From contig BROE01000003.1 in assembly GCA_036571765.1 (NCBI GenBank), forward strand, positions 13,200,137 through 13,264,136: 64,000 nt of DNA, in the 5' to 3' direction. The notes beneath the pieces are model-generated. The model was not told the origin of the DNA. It searched no databases and saw nothing but the letters and a program-made list of their open reading frames with translations. The translations under genes were made by a program, and so were the position numbers. Source of the DNA: Plecoglossus altivelis. Its lineage: Eukaryota > Chordata > Actinopteri > Osmeriformes > Plecoglossidae. This document shows, piece after piece, positions 46,036-57,215 of this stretch (positions are counted from its first letter, which is position 1; each line of letters opens with the position of its first letter).

Positions 46036-49000
46036 GTGAGTTAACTGTCATCAGATGTGTATAACTGGCACGGAATATCAACCTTTTCCAGATTGGGTTT
46101 GAGAATGGAATGGTCCTGGTCTTCCGTGTCGAGGCAAAAAAAGAGATTATGACCAGTTTAGAAGTGTTTGATACATGTTCAACAAGACAGGATATCTAAT
46201 TGTGGAGTTTTAAACATTCTATGTTTTAATAGTTTATGACAAATTGTGTAGATGGAATGCGGTATGCAATCCCTCCAAATAATTGAATACTAGGTCGCGA
46301 GGGCGGTGTTCGTCTTCATGCTACTCCCCAATTTCAAAGGTTAATCTCTTTCAAACGGCTTTTCAATTAGACTCAATAGTTCTGCTCGGCAGGGCTTGGT
46401 CTCATAAAATTAGACATTTGAGTCTGGAAAATGACATTCATGAATTATTGTCAGAGATTTATTACGTATGAGGTTCTAACTTGTGACTAAAAGTAGTTGA
46501 GTTAGAATGAAGTTTTATGAGGTTGCCGTTTGCGCCAACATATGATTAATGAATGAGGAGTAATTCCATTTGGACTTTGTTGCGCAAATAGTATAAAGCA
46601 TTTATGGACTGGAAAAGAAGAGTGCCTTTGATGTCCCTGTTTCCTCTCCCTCCTCACTGTCTTTGTGTCTCCCGCAGATACTCGTCAACGTTGGAAAGCA
46701 TTTCGACGAGGAGAGGAGCAATTTCATCGCCCCGCGCAAAGGAATATACAGTTTTAATTTCCACGTGGTGAAAGTGTATAATCGTCAAACCATGCAGGTC
46801 AGTGCACATAGATTGAGTGTGTATTGCACGTTGGAGGACCCAGACGTGTCTCTGCTGTGTGTTGCGTGTGTGTAAGAGCCCGGGCATGTTGCAAGCGTGT
46901 GTGTGTGTGTGTGTGTGTGCAAATGTGTGATTGCAAAATCCATGAGCTGGGGATGAATTGGACTCACACGCAACTCCCGCTGGTAGACCTCATAAAAGTT
47001 GAATACCACCAGTAAATTCTAAAGCGATTCCGCTAGCAATGATTTGTAGATGTATTATTAGATGTCGTCCCCGGGAGAGAAAGGGGATTTGGAGATGAAA
47101 GCCACACGCTGAATTCTAATTAATCGATAAGCCTTGCGGGTCCAAATTGGGACAGTCGGTGCAGATGCGGTGCCCACTTCAGGACCACGGACAGAGATAA
47201 CGAAAAGCGCGCCGGCGGTCCCGCTATGTGTTTAATTGACTGCATCTGCAAGAACATGAAAAAACTAAATATAAGTTCATTTGCTTCTATAAAACGGCAT
47301 TTTAATGGTAGATTTTTGATTGATTGTGACTGTTTGTCAAACTCTTGTCCACACTGGTGACCTGGGTTCTCTTTCGTTTCACCCATAGAATAACATAATA
47401 CTTTGATGCGCCAAATTAGCCAATGCACCTAATCATAATGTTGGCCTCGCCCTCTGTAAATAGCATTTAACACGACAACGTGGCTTTTGAAACGCGTTCA
47501 GCCTTAATTAGAGTCTATCTTTCTCTAATTAAACTGCTGTATAATTACGCTGTAAGGTCTCCAGGGCATCACTATTACATTCTGTTATTCATTCCGTATT
47601 GGCGTCTGAATTAATTAGTCGACAACAATCCAGGGGAGCGGAAAAGAGAAAGGACAAGCCCCGTCAAATCGCATTCATGCTCGTGTCACCGAGCGCCATT
47701 AGACCACAAACAGATAGCTATGCAACATGAGCAACCAAGGAGCAAGCACATGGTAATCTATTTGTTGTGTGTGTGTGCGTGTGTGTGTGTGTGTGTGCTA
47801 GTGTGTGGATAGATACCGTGTGTGTGGTGTGGGGGGGGGGCGGGCGGGGCGGGTCAGACAGGTGTGACGGAATTCGTTGCAGGCCAACTTTTAAGATGGG
47901 CTACTCCAAGATCCAAGAAAGCTCAATTGAGCTCTGATCAGGTAGCGCTTGTGGACTCTACTACCCAGCTGCATCCGATACTAAGCAGTGTGTCTGTCGC
48001 TGCTCTAAATACAATGTTGCCAGCAGAAACAGGGATAGAGGAAGGAAGTGATTGAAATAGCAGGCAGATGACTTTGTGTAGACAAATGAAGGGAAGGAAA
48101 AAAAGACAGGAGGAAATCAACGAAAGAAGAAACTGTTCTGACAACCAAGGAATGTTCATGCAGAACGTATCTTTACATATCATTGTTGTGAAGATCTGGG
48201 TCAATTTACCAAGTCTATGCTAGCAGGCCTACAAGTGGATGATGCTGTATGACTGCAGGACTCCATATCTAGTCTCAGACGTAATCTTTGTTTGTTTCAT
48301 AGCATACCATGTTTTGGACAACATTGGATTTTTCAAAACCCAACAGATTACCTGTCATTCACCTATCCTTTCTGTAAGATAAACACGTTTGAACACGCTG
48401 AAGCAAGATGGCGGTCACTCTTTCATGTACCGTACTGTAGCGGGGTGAGTCCAACCATCTCATTTCCTGGTGTCCATAAACATCTCAACCACTCCTATCT
48501 GTCTATCTGTGGATGTGGAGCAGAGCAAGGGAACGAGAACAGAGATTCAGCACACATAAATACCCATCTTATCTCCTTATGCTTTCCATTGGTGTGTAAA
48601 TTGGAAGAATGCTTTGAAACTAGTCCAAAGCAGAGACAGTGAATCTTGCTTGCCTACAGGGACCGGGTCTACCTATAGAATGGTCAAGGACAAACGTGAC
48701 CATTGGCCATTACACAGTCAGTCAGAGTGATCAGGTTGGCAAATACATGGATTCCATTGGATAATACAGGTGTGACAGTGTTTTCGACATTTACTACCAC
48801 ACACACAGCATCAATATAATCAGGAAATTGCCATGCTTCACTCAGTTAAATCAACACAAACATGCAGTAATAAAGACTCAAACTATCTCATCAACTGGAA
48901 AGGAGGATATCCCGTTTCCAACAGGGAAAACAGATGTTCCATCTTAATATATTTGAAACGTGCAACTCTTAACTCTATAAGCATGATGTTTTTCCAGAGC

Positions 49001-51511
49001 AGGTTCTAATAGCAAACGGTAAGGAACCATGATTTAAGTGAGACACAGGAAACTGAAGAAGACTCTCCGATCAAGCCACTATCACTGACGCTCGTGCCAG
49101 ACACCCTCTCTCTAAATTATAATCTTTTTCCTCAACGTCCTTGAATTCAGTTTAATGTGGAGAAAAATATCTTTGATGGTCTCTTAAACTTTATTCCATT
49201 TTCCACCCATGACAGCAGTAAAGTGGTAGAATTTCCTAGGCCTAGAGAACAGCTATTGTGCCTCTGTCAAAGTGGTGGAGAGGGAGAAAGAGTGAGGACT
49301 TTTGTCTGGGCAGGAGGTGGCTTTGTGTCAGAGAGGACGTGCGCGCTGGTGATCAGGGTTAAGTGCTGCATGAAAACAGAGTGGACATGGGCCAGTGCTA
49401 CATCTAAAGCCTCTCTCCTCTCACGACTTCAACGGGTGCCTATGCTTTCCAAAATGCAGTTCAATGAGAGACTGACACGGCATACGTTATACGCGGCACC
49501 CAAACGTCAGCAACATGTCATGGGGGGGATACAATGGATATAATGGAGGGGGAGAAAACATTGGGGCATGTAGTGATGTCCAGGACATATACCTTGAGCC
49601 AACCTGCTCACATGTAACACGTACAGACAAACACCACTGTATTTATCGTCATTATAATTGTTTGAGTTTGTCCAGGATCTTGTCATTTGTAAGTGGGCCG
49701 TTTATTCTGTGTGTGTGTGAGTGCGTGTGTGTGTGTGTCTGTGTGTGGAGTAGAAAGATAGAAAGAGAGAGAGAGAGAGACAAAGAGAGAGATGGTGAGA
49801 GGAAGTGAGAGAGTAGGTTCTGCTGTCTTGTGTCTGTGTTCATCTTCCTCTCCCCAGGCTCCTCTTCATCACGGAGGGCTGAACTGACCCATCCAATGTT
49901 TGTCCCGCCACCGCTTTATTAGTCCCATACATCACTGCCACAGACCTGGGACTTTCCCTGCTCTGACCCTCCACTGCGGCCCACAGAGACTCCCCTTGTG
50001 TGTGTTGGTGTGTGTGTTCATGTATGTGTGTGTCTATGTGTGTGTGTGTGTGTGTGTCTGTGTGTGTGAGACCGAGTCTCCAATGGATTAAGGTGATGTG
50101 TAGCAGCTTGTCTCCCCCAGTCCATGCCAGTCTCATCTCCCTGCCTACTCTCCTTGCAGGACTCATTACATGCACACTGAGTAGAGATTGTTCTGCCCCT
50201 CCCTGTCCTCCCTGCCTCCCTGCCCTCCCTGCCTCCCTGTCCTCCCTGCCTCCCTGTCCTCCCTGCCTCCCTGTCCTCCCTGCCTCCCTTTCCTCCCTGC
50301 CTGTTTATTGTCCCTGTCATTCCTGCCTCTCTGTCCTCCCTGCCTCTCTGTCCTCCCTGCCTCTCTGTCCTCCCTGCCTCTCTGTCCTCCCTGCCTCTCT
50401 GTCCCTCCTGCCTCTCTGTCCTCCCTGCCTCTCTGTCCTCCCTGTCTCTCTGTCCTCCCTGCCTCTCTGTCCTCCCTGTCTCTCTGTCCTCCCTGTCTCT
50501 CTATCCTCTGTGCATTTCTGTCCTCCCTGCCTCTCTGTCCTCCCTGCCTCTCTGTCCTCCCTGCCTCTCTGTCCTCCCTGTCTCTCTGTCCTCCCTGTCT
50601 CTCTGTCCTCCCTGTCTCTCTGTCCTCCCTGTCTCTCTGTCCTCCCTGTCTCTCTGTCCTCTGTGCATTTCTGTCCTCCCTGCCTCTCTGTCCTCCATAT
50701 CTCTCTCACTCATGGGATCCACTTTTCTCTCTCTTTCTATCTATCATTGGGTTGACCTGCACCGTTCTAAATAATAGCCCAGGTGTTGGGGCCGTAGAGT
50801 TTCGTGTTAAACTTTTAGGTGCTGTGTGAAATGTTCAGACTTTAGACAAGGGCATTTTTGATTCAAGAGGTGCTCAACCTTCCACACTGGGACTCTCCAG
50901 CTCCGTGTGAATGATGTGAATTATGGGATTTTCATGGTTATGCTTATGGCCCATTATGGGTAATTATGGTCCAAGCACATAGAGTTCTATTTAGGATGTT
51001 TGTGTGAACAGAGGGTGTGTATATGTACATGTTTAAAAACGTGTTAGCGTGTTTGAACAAAATGAATGTGTATGTGAATGCTTGGATGTGTGTGTGTGTG
51101 TGTGTGTGTGTTTGAGCGTGTTTGAACGTGTTCACTATGGGTCCCATGAGCATATTTTCAGTTGTAATTATGAGTGTAACAGCGCGTGTTTGTGTGTGAA
51201 TGCAATGGTTCATGTGCGTGTAATTGCACGTGTTATTTGTCTGCGCGTGTGTAACAATATGTGTGATGGTGGGTGCACATGACGGTATGCCTAACCCTCC
51301 CCCCCCCCCCCAGGTGAGTCTGATGCACAACGGCTGGCCGGTCATCTCCGCCTTCGCTGGGGACCAGGATGTGACCCGTGAAGCGGCCAGCAACGGCGTC
51401 CTGATCCAGATGGAGAAAGGGGACCGGGCCTACCTCAAACTGGAGCGTGGAAACCTGATGGGGGGCTGGAAGTACTCCACGTTCTCTGGCTTCCTGGTCT
51501 TTCCCATGTAG
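45784..51511 (+). CDS. cbln1: Precerebellin-1 (secreted C1q-family synaptic organiser), whole gene
   Basis: CBLN1 is secreted, forms hexamers and bridges presynaptic neurexin to postsynaptic GluD2, building and maintaining granule cell-Purkinje cell synapses. Three exons (252, 120, 198 nt, all phase 0) give 189 aa; human is 193. Residues 1-17 are a signal peptide (MLTFVLGAVWLVTLVNA). Next come an N-glycosylation sequon at N19, the Cys pair in CLVVC (C30, C34) that links trimers into hexamers, and a second sequon NRT at N75. The C1q globular domain follows from about residue 55 to the end, with FIAPRKGIYSFNFHVVKVYN, GWPVISAFAGDQDVTREAAS and the C-terminal GGWKYSTFSGFLVFPM. Block by block it matches CBLN1 rather than CBLN2 or CBLN4 (SNPTSDPT, IQMEKGDRAYLKLERGN). 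Only the signal peptide and a few residues (KHF, MHNGW, terminal Met) differ clearly. Confidence 0.95.
46036..46677 (+). other. cbln1: cbln1 intron 1
   Basis: 642 bp, GTGAGT donor and TCCCGCAG acceptor. Repeat-free, AT-rich and complex, with TTATTACG, ATTAATGAATGAGGAGTAAT and similar motifs, so it may contain regulatory sequence. Confidence 0.85.
46678..46797 (+). CDS. cbln1: cbln1 exon 2
   Basis: Encodes residues 85-124 (ILVNVGKHFDEERSNF, APRKGIYSFNFHVVKVYNRQ), the first half of the C1q jelly-roll. Acceptor GTCTCCCGCAG, donor ATGCAG|GTCAGTG. Confidence 0.97.
47460..47730. promoter_or_regulatory. cbln1: Candidate enhancer in cbln1 intron 2
   Basis: Repeat-free stretch with four TAATTA-type homeodomain cores within about 115 bp (TTAATTA at 47504, TAATTA at 47526, ATAATTAC near 47541, TTAATTA at 47611) plus TAATTAGTCGAC and ATTCATTCCG motifs. 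It looks like a deeply conserved non-coding element; activity is inferred. Confidence 0.4.
50169..50190 (+). repeat. 22-bp sequence shared with 55411-55432
   Basis: CATGCACACTGAGTAGAGAT followed by TG is identical in both places, with weaker similarity continuing to the left (CCCTGCCT, then a short insertion, then GA(C)(T)CAT). Confidence 0.7.
50190..50705. repeat. 17-bp pyrimidine minisatellite, about 30 copies
   Basis: Unit CCTCCCTGCCTCTCTGT with alternations CCTGTCTC and CCTGCCTCC. A distinctive variant CCTCTGTGCATTTCTGT occurs at about 50505 and again at about 50659, 154 bp apart (nine units), showing a higher-order duplication. As the unit is not divisible by three, each long frame cycles through three translations; none is a gene. 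Confidence 0.95.
51075..51112. repeat. (TG)n microsatellite
   Basis: TG tract in cbln1 intron 2, about 200 bp before exon 3. Confidence 0.9.
51314..51511 (+). CDS. cbln1: cbln1 exon 3 (terminal coding exon)
   Basis: Encodes residues 125-189, beginning VSLMHNGWPVISAFAGDQD and ending FSGFLVFPM, then TAG. The acceptor follows a 13-C run. Note that the first bases of the exon (GTGAGT) themselves look like a splice donor. Confidence 0.97.
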   Translation: MSLMHNGWPVISAFAGDQDVTREAASNGVLIQMEKGDRAYLKLERGNLMGGWKYSTFSGFLVFPM

Positions 51512-51521
51512 GGACAGAGGA

Positions 51522-51576
51522 GGAGGAAGGGGAGGAGGAGGAGGAGGAGGAGGAGGATGAAGAGGAGGAGGAGAAC
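51522..51576 (+). repeat. (GGA)n repeat immediately after the cbln1 stop
   Basis: GAGGAGGAAGGGGAGGAGGA and onward, about 50 bp of GGA/GAA units starting 11 bases after the TAG. Confidence 0.95.
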
Positions 51577-53027
51577 CGACAGACTTCTTCAGACTGCCTG
51601 TCAGTCCAGCAGATTGGGAGACTTGAGAGAGAAACAGAGGGGGAGAGGGAGAGCAGAAAAAGAGCAGAAAGAGAGAGCAAGGGCAATAGACATGTTGGCA
51701 GATGACAGAGATAGATGGTAGTTGAGCAAGAAGGATAAGGATGAAGAAGGAGGTGAGCGATGTGAGGAAGGTGTATTTAGTCCAAGCAAGCACTCTGACA
51801 CATTCACTCAGTCAGCAGACTGACTGCAGCTTTGGACAGCCAAAACTTTTTTATCCTCAGAAATACAATCATTTAAGCATTAAAGAGAGTAATAACTGAA
51901 GGTCAACCCCCTACAGCCCATCATCAATCCTTTCTATCTGCATCTGCTTTGAAGAATGTCTCTCTGTATTACCTACAGTGTCAAAGAGCTGCATACATTT
52001 CCCACGTATTATGGCCATCGTCACCCATCCCTGGCTCCATTTTTGTAGTCCACATTGTCTGTGTACTCCGAGGTGAAGTTACCCAAGTTGCTGATCAAGG
52101 ACTAGCCCTCCCTCCCCAAAGCCAAACAGTATTCATTCGAGAGGAACCTCTAAACTTGTCCAATGTCAGAAGTCATAGAGGCCAATCGTAATCGACATTC
52201 TCTCTTCTCTATTTCACCACCTCGCGCCCTCTAAACTCCTCCCTTAACCTCGCGACGTTCGTTCACTCACTTTCTCTGCCAAATGTCTCTCTCTTCCTCC
52301 CTCACTCCATCCCAAATGTTCTATTCCTCTCCCTCCACTTCTTCTTTCCTCTCCTTCAACCTTTTTTTTAAATACGTCTTAACCCCCCTGTTCTACCTTA
52401 TTCTTCTGCTTTCACCCAAACCCTCCCCCCTGAACATCTTCCTCCTCTCCCTCTCCCTCTCTCTCACTCATTCCTCTCCCTGTCTCTCCTTTTTCCTCTC
52501 CATCCCCCTATCTCAGCTTCATCCTTTTCTTCTGACCCTATCTCCATTTTCCTCCCATCCTCCCCTAACTGTCCCTGCTCCTCTCCCTGCTGTCCACCTT
52601 AGACTGCTGCTCTTGCATCTGGCCCCAGTGAGACCCTTTCTGTTTCTTCACAGAGGATCGCTGAAAACACTCAAGACTCTTGTTGCTGTATACTGGATCT
52701 ATAAATATATACAATCTGAAAGTTTCTATATGATAATATGCTACTCTATGACTAATTGAATCTGGTTGAATATCTGTATTTCCGTATTTCAATGTTATAA
52801 ATCTTAGTGATTGTGTGTGGAACCCGAGGCTGCCCTAGCTCCTAATCATGCTTCTTGTTTTGTTTCGGTCGAAATGTGGCTTTAACTGAAACTATAACCG
52901 GAAAGCTATAAAGGAATTTTATTATGATTACTAACTGTAAAATACATGTGAATATTTAGAAGAAATCCTCCATTTGATTTATCAAACAAAATATTTATTT
53001 ATTGTTTTTTTTTATTTGCTTTGATCC

Positions 53028-53033
53028 AATAAA
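53028..53033 (+). terminator. cbln1: cbln1 poly(A) signal
   Basis: AATAAA in GATCCAATAAAATTTAAATT, followed by a T-rich stretch (TTTTATTTTTCTT). Confidence 0.6.
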
Positions 53034-53361
53034 ATTTAAATTGTACTTTTATTTTTCTTAAACCTAATCTGAGCCTCACGTTGCAATTCATTTGTTGGAA
53101 ATCTATCTGGCAGGATATCTGACAGCATCCACATCATCATCCTCAAGAGGATGCTGTTATGGTTTTGTGAAAAAGATGTTTGCGAGAGAGAGAGAGATAG
53201 CCAGAGAAAGTAAAAGAGTGAAGGGGCGAGAGAAAAGGAGAGGAAAGGAAAAAGAGCAAGAGATGGAGAGGGAGAAAGATTTACACTCCCATTCTTGTTC
53301 CCTAGTTGTGACAGTTGATGCTTTTTACAGACGGTGCTCTCTCTCGTTCCCTGTAGCTCCT

Positions 53362-53442
53362 CCACCCCTTCTCTCTCTCTCTCTCTCTCTCTCACTCTCT
53401 CTCTCTCTCTCTCTATCGCTCTCTCTCTCACTCTCTCTCAGT
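53362..53442. repeat. (CT)n microsatellite
   Basis: CT tract with CACT and ATCG interruptions. Confidence 0.95.
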
Positions 53443-55020
53443 CTCTGCCTCCAGTTTTTTCATGTTCTCTTGCTCCCTCCATCTCCAGTGCTATAGTTTC
53501 AGTCTGGTGGTTAGGGGCCCTATCTGTTCCTCTCCAGACTCTAATGAGCTCCGAGGGGAAAATTAGTACTAGAATAATAAGCAAACTGTGCTGCTCGTAC
53601 AGAGATCATCTTCTGTTCATCTCATCCAGCTTTCTCCTTAACCCCCTTCTCTCTCTTTTCTCCATAGTCTTTGCTTTCCTTCAAAACAACCTTATAAATT
53701 CAAGGCCACAGGGATTTTTAACCTTATGTTAATCACAGTCATAATGATTACATTGTCTTGTTTATCGCATATTTATGTGTAACCTTTTGGTGTCACTCAA
53801 CCGTATTATTATGCTGTATAGCATTTAATGCGTTTATGTGCTGTTAGCTAGTGTGAACTGGGACTTTTCTGTCACATGGTCAATGCTGAGAGGGGCATGG
53901 AGAGGGTCTGCAGTAGGTCATCGCATAGCAAAACGGGAGGAAGTGCGGGGGGGGCTGGGGCGGGGGGTTGAAACGGTGAGTTTGGCAGGAAGGGGGGGGC
54001 CAGGGGTGGAGTCAGGCTGGCATTCCATCCCCCCCAGCCACCTCTCCCCTGACCCTATCCTGCCTCTCTCTCAATGTCAGGAAACAGCTGACAGCTGGCT
54101 CTGATGCCGAGTGACGCATCGCTGTACTGTAGCTGCTGTAGCCATTGGATGGAAATACACACAGTGTTTTTGCTGACGTCCACTCTTTTCTTCCTGTCAT
54201 CACACAGAGCCGGACTATAGACGGGTGGGTAGGAGGGAGAGGGGGAGAGAAAGGGGGCGGGGGGAGGGAAGCGTCAGTCTGACCCTGCCTGTCCCAAGGT
54301 GCCTTGTGTCACTCACCCACCAAGCTAACCCCTCTGCATATTTCACCTCACCCCCTGTCACTCAGCTCGCCTGTCAACCCCCCCCCCACACACCACCACA
54401 CACACACACACGCACAGACCCCTTTACATCCCATCCACTCCTCTCATCTCCCCAACATCATGGCTCCCCCTGATTCAACATCAAGTTCTGGGTTTTAAGA
54501 GACCTGTGCATGCCACCGCAGTTTCGAACTTGAAAGCAAACAGAAAACGGGAATAACTGGTTGAATACCACATGAATGAGAGCGTGAGATGCTGGAGGCA
54601 GTATTTAGTCTGTGTGTGAGATGAGTCAGACACAGAAAACCCATCTGTCCTTCATGTGTAAAGTACATCGCATTAAGCCTTCGGACAGAACGATGCTGCC
54701 TGTCTCCGTGTACCATTTAACAGGAAGAATCATCAGCTTTGGGTAGCATATGAGGAATGTACCTGAGGTGGACCGCAGTGTGCATCAAATCCATCTGGGT
54801 TATGTCCAGCCGGCGTTCTGTATGTTACTAGGACAACAGTTTTGCCCGGCGAATGTGTGACTAGCCAGACTAGACTCGTCTCCACCGTATCAGCGTGGAA
54901 GCCGTGGTGTCCTGCTGGTGCTGTCTCATCAGCACCCAGCCCACCTCGCAGCCTGACGACCTGACACTAAGCTGGACTGAAGAACTGGCCAGGCGGAACG
55001 AGATGGATGAGAACGAGAGG

Positions 55021-55055
55021 GTGGGGGTGGGGGGGGGGGGGGGGGGGGGAAGGAG
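55021..55055. repeat. G-run (about 20 consecutive G)
   Basis: GTGGGGGTGGGGGGG continuing to about 55049, then AAGGAGGAGGGG. Homopolymer length is likely uncertain in the assembly. Confidence 0.9.
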
Positions 55056-55410
55056 GAGGGGCAAGTGGGGGAGATTTAAGTGAAATGAAAATATTTTGCA
55101 CTTTTGCTGTTTGGACTGCATGAACTGCCTGAGGCCACAACAAAAGCACCACAGCGGGGGGTAGGGGGTTATGTGTATGTACTTTACTGTACGAGTGTCT
55201 GTGAGGGTGTGTGTGTGTGTGGGTGAGTGTGCGTGTGTGTGTGTGTGCTGATAGCAGTTGGAGGTGATGGCCTCATGCTGTGTACGCGATGCAAGCTTTG
55301 GCACAGTGAAGGGGGTGGAGTACAGGGCCTACAATGGAGGCTGTCACCTCCGTTTGGTGGTTCTGGAGTTGCTTTGAATGTCAGTTTTCCCCTGCCTGTC
55401 ACTAAGACAT

Positions 55411-55432
55411 CATGCACACTGAGTAGAGATTG
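55411..55432 (+). repeat. 22-bp sequence shared with 50169-50190
   Basis: Second copy of CATGCACACTGAGTAGAGAT plus TG, same orientation, 5.2 kb downstream of the first. Confidence 0.7.
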
Positions 55433-55609
55433 CCAATTAATGTCTTGCGGTAGATGCAATATAGATTTTCAATAGGCTGTCTTTCTACAGCAGTGTAAAA
55501 AGATGTATCCCACTCAGACAGGGATGTCTCACTGTAATTTGTATTGTGCCATACAGACGGTATGTCGGCTGGGCACCTGCCTGGTCAGTCGACTGCAGTG
55601 AGTCACGCG

Positions 55610-55770
55610 ATCCATCTCTTCCGCTCTACCTAAGTTCGCACACGGCCGTCTCTATAACAACGACGGCAGGAGAGCGGCCGCCAAATTAATGGCCATATGG
55701 CCGCGCTCCTGGATTCGCGCTCTAGTTAATGATCATTAGACGAGGAGGTGAGTTGGGCCACTTAAAGCAG
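55610..55770. promoter_or_regulatory. Candidate conserved non-coding element downstream of cbln1
   Basis: Mixed GC/AT unique stretch with GCGGCCGCCAAATTAATGGC, CATATGGCCGCG and TAGTTAATGATCATTAG (a near-palindromic TAATGATCATTA core). Typical enhancer-like texture; conservation untested. Confidence 0.35.
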
Positions 55771-56660
55771 TTGACCAGTGTACCGCATGTACACAGACAC
55801 ACAGCACTGCTATGACGGCTAACGTTACAAATTATACTTTAAAAATTAACAATGGTCTCCGATGTTTGAGCGCCGCATTAAATAGTAAATAGAAAAACAA
55901 ACATTTTAAAGAAACAGGCATAGCCATCATTACATAACACGTTGAAATAAACACAGTAAATCACCTTGAAATTAGTAATACATCTAATTGAATCATTAGG
56001 CCACATTTGTGACCCCCGGACTGCCAGGCAAGACACTAGGTAAAGGTAAAACAAGGCCTTTACGGTAATTACTTCGCAATAATTGCTGAGCCATGAATAC
56101 TTCCTGGCGTGTCCTGTCCTCGAGTGCCTAATTGGGGGAAAAACACAATTGCAGTAGGTTACATACAAACCATAGGATATATACACAAACACAACCAGCA
56201 ACTCGAGGAAAAACACAATTAGAGGAGAAAAATGTCGGACACATTTTAGAGCGGTCAACACAAGTGTGTTCGCACGGTGAATATTAATTCAAATGACTAA
56301 ACAAGGGACGGTTTTCCCGAGAGAGCTGATATTTTGTCACAGAAACCTTTAAGTATTGCACAATTATTCAACGAAATAATGGCACATAGCTTAATGCACT
56401 ATTGCATAGTCGGACAATATTTCATATGGAAACGTTTTGCTTGAAAGTCTTTGAATACATTTTTTTTGTTTACATCGTTGCTAACATTACCCTTAACGTC
56501 GTTTCAAACCTGATAGACACAGAGAGGGATATAAATATTCTGTGAAAATCCTCTATTTCCTCGGTTAGGCCTACTTGTGGCTCTCCCGTAAAGCAAAAAT
56601 GCGGTGTGCAATCTATTTAACACAGGTAGGCTGCTGTAGAAACATTTTTCAACTTTCATC

Positions 56661-56681
56661 CCTCTCTCTCTCTCTCTCTTG

Positions 56682-56740
<59 letters not shown>

Positions 56741-56745
56741 ATTCA
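56661..56745. repeat. (CT)n microsatellite
   Basis: CT tract with GCTC and GTCT interruptions. Confidence 0.95.
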
Positions 56746-56919
56746 CGTACACTTACTTTATCTCTCTCTCACTCACTCCCTTTCTCTTTCACACACCCAA
56801 ACACACACACACTAACTCTGACTATCATGGCCAATTTTACACTAAATTACTCTCCAAACAAGCTCAATTGAGACAGCCCTGGAGTTGGCACCCCTTGTGT
56901 GTGTAAACATGATTATTTC

Positions 56920-57215
56920 CCGGGAAGTGCCTTCAGATTTAGAGTACAGTGACAAGCAATTAGAGGCCAACTTAGCGGTGGTAATTCTTCAAATACTGTA
57001 CGGTGAAAAAAGGAAATGAAGAGAGCGAGCGCATGCAATTAAAAGGAAAAGTGGCGTGACACCGCAGATTGAATCTTAATTGCCGTATGAGGGACCATAT
57101 TAGGGATGTTTACAGTGGCTCTGGCGTTTGGGGGAAGGGGAGTAATTATGACGGCTTTGAAATTAAATTAACTGTCCGTTGTATTTGATTTGCCTACAGT
57201 GGTGGGGACTACACG
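56920..57215. promoter_or_regulatory. Candidate conserved non-coding element downstream of cbln1
   Basis: Repeat-free 300 bp with CAAGCAATTAGAGGCC, GCATGCAATTAAAAGG, ATCTTAATTGCCG, GTAATTATGACGGC and AAATTAAATTAACTG: at least five homeodomain-type cores, with no open frame of note. This is the strongest enhancer-like block in the downstream half. Confidence 0.4.

Larger units (their letters stand above)
46798..51313 (+). other. cbln1: cbln1 intron 2
   Basis: 4.5 kb, GTCAGT donor; acceptor preceded by an unbroken C run (CCCTCC then 13 C, CAG). Left half: TG tracts at 46890-46925 and 47765-47830, and complex AT-balanced sequence 47030-47730 and 47840-49660. Right half: (GT)n, a (GA)n near 49755-49815, a 17-bp minisatellite at 50190-50705, and TG tracts to 51280. 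No extra exon supported. Confidence 0.85.
51512..53050 (+). other. cbln1: cbln1 3' UTR
   Basis: About 1.5 kb from TAG to the AATAAA at 53028. It starts with a (GGA)n tract (51522-51575), has pyrimidine-rich sequence at 52190-52570 and becomes AT-rich toward the end. A weaker ATTAAA at about 51880 might give a short form. Confidence 0.6.
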
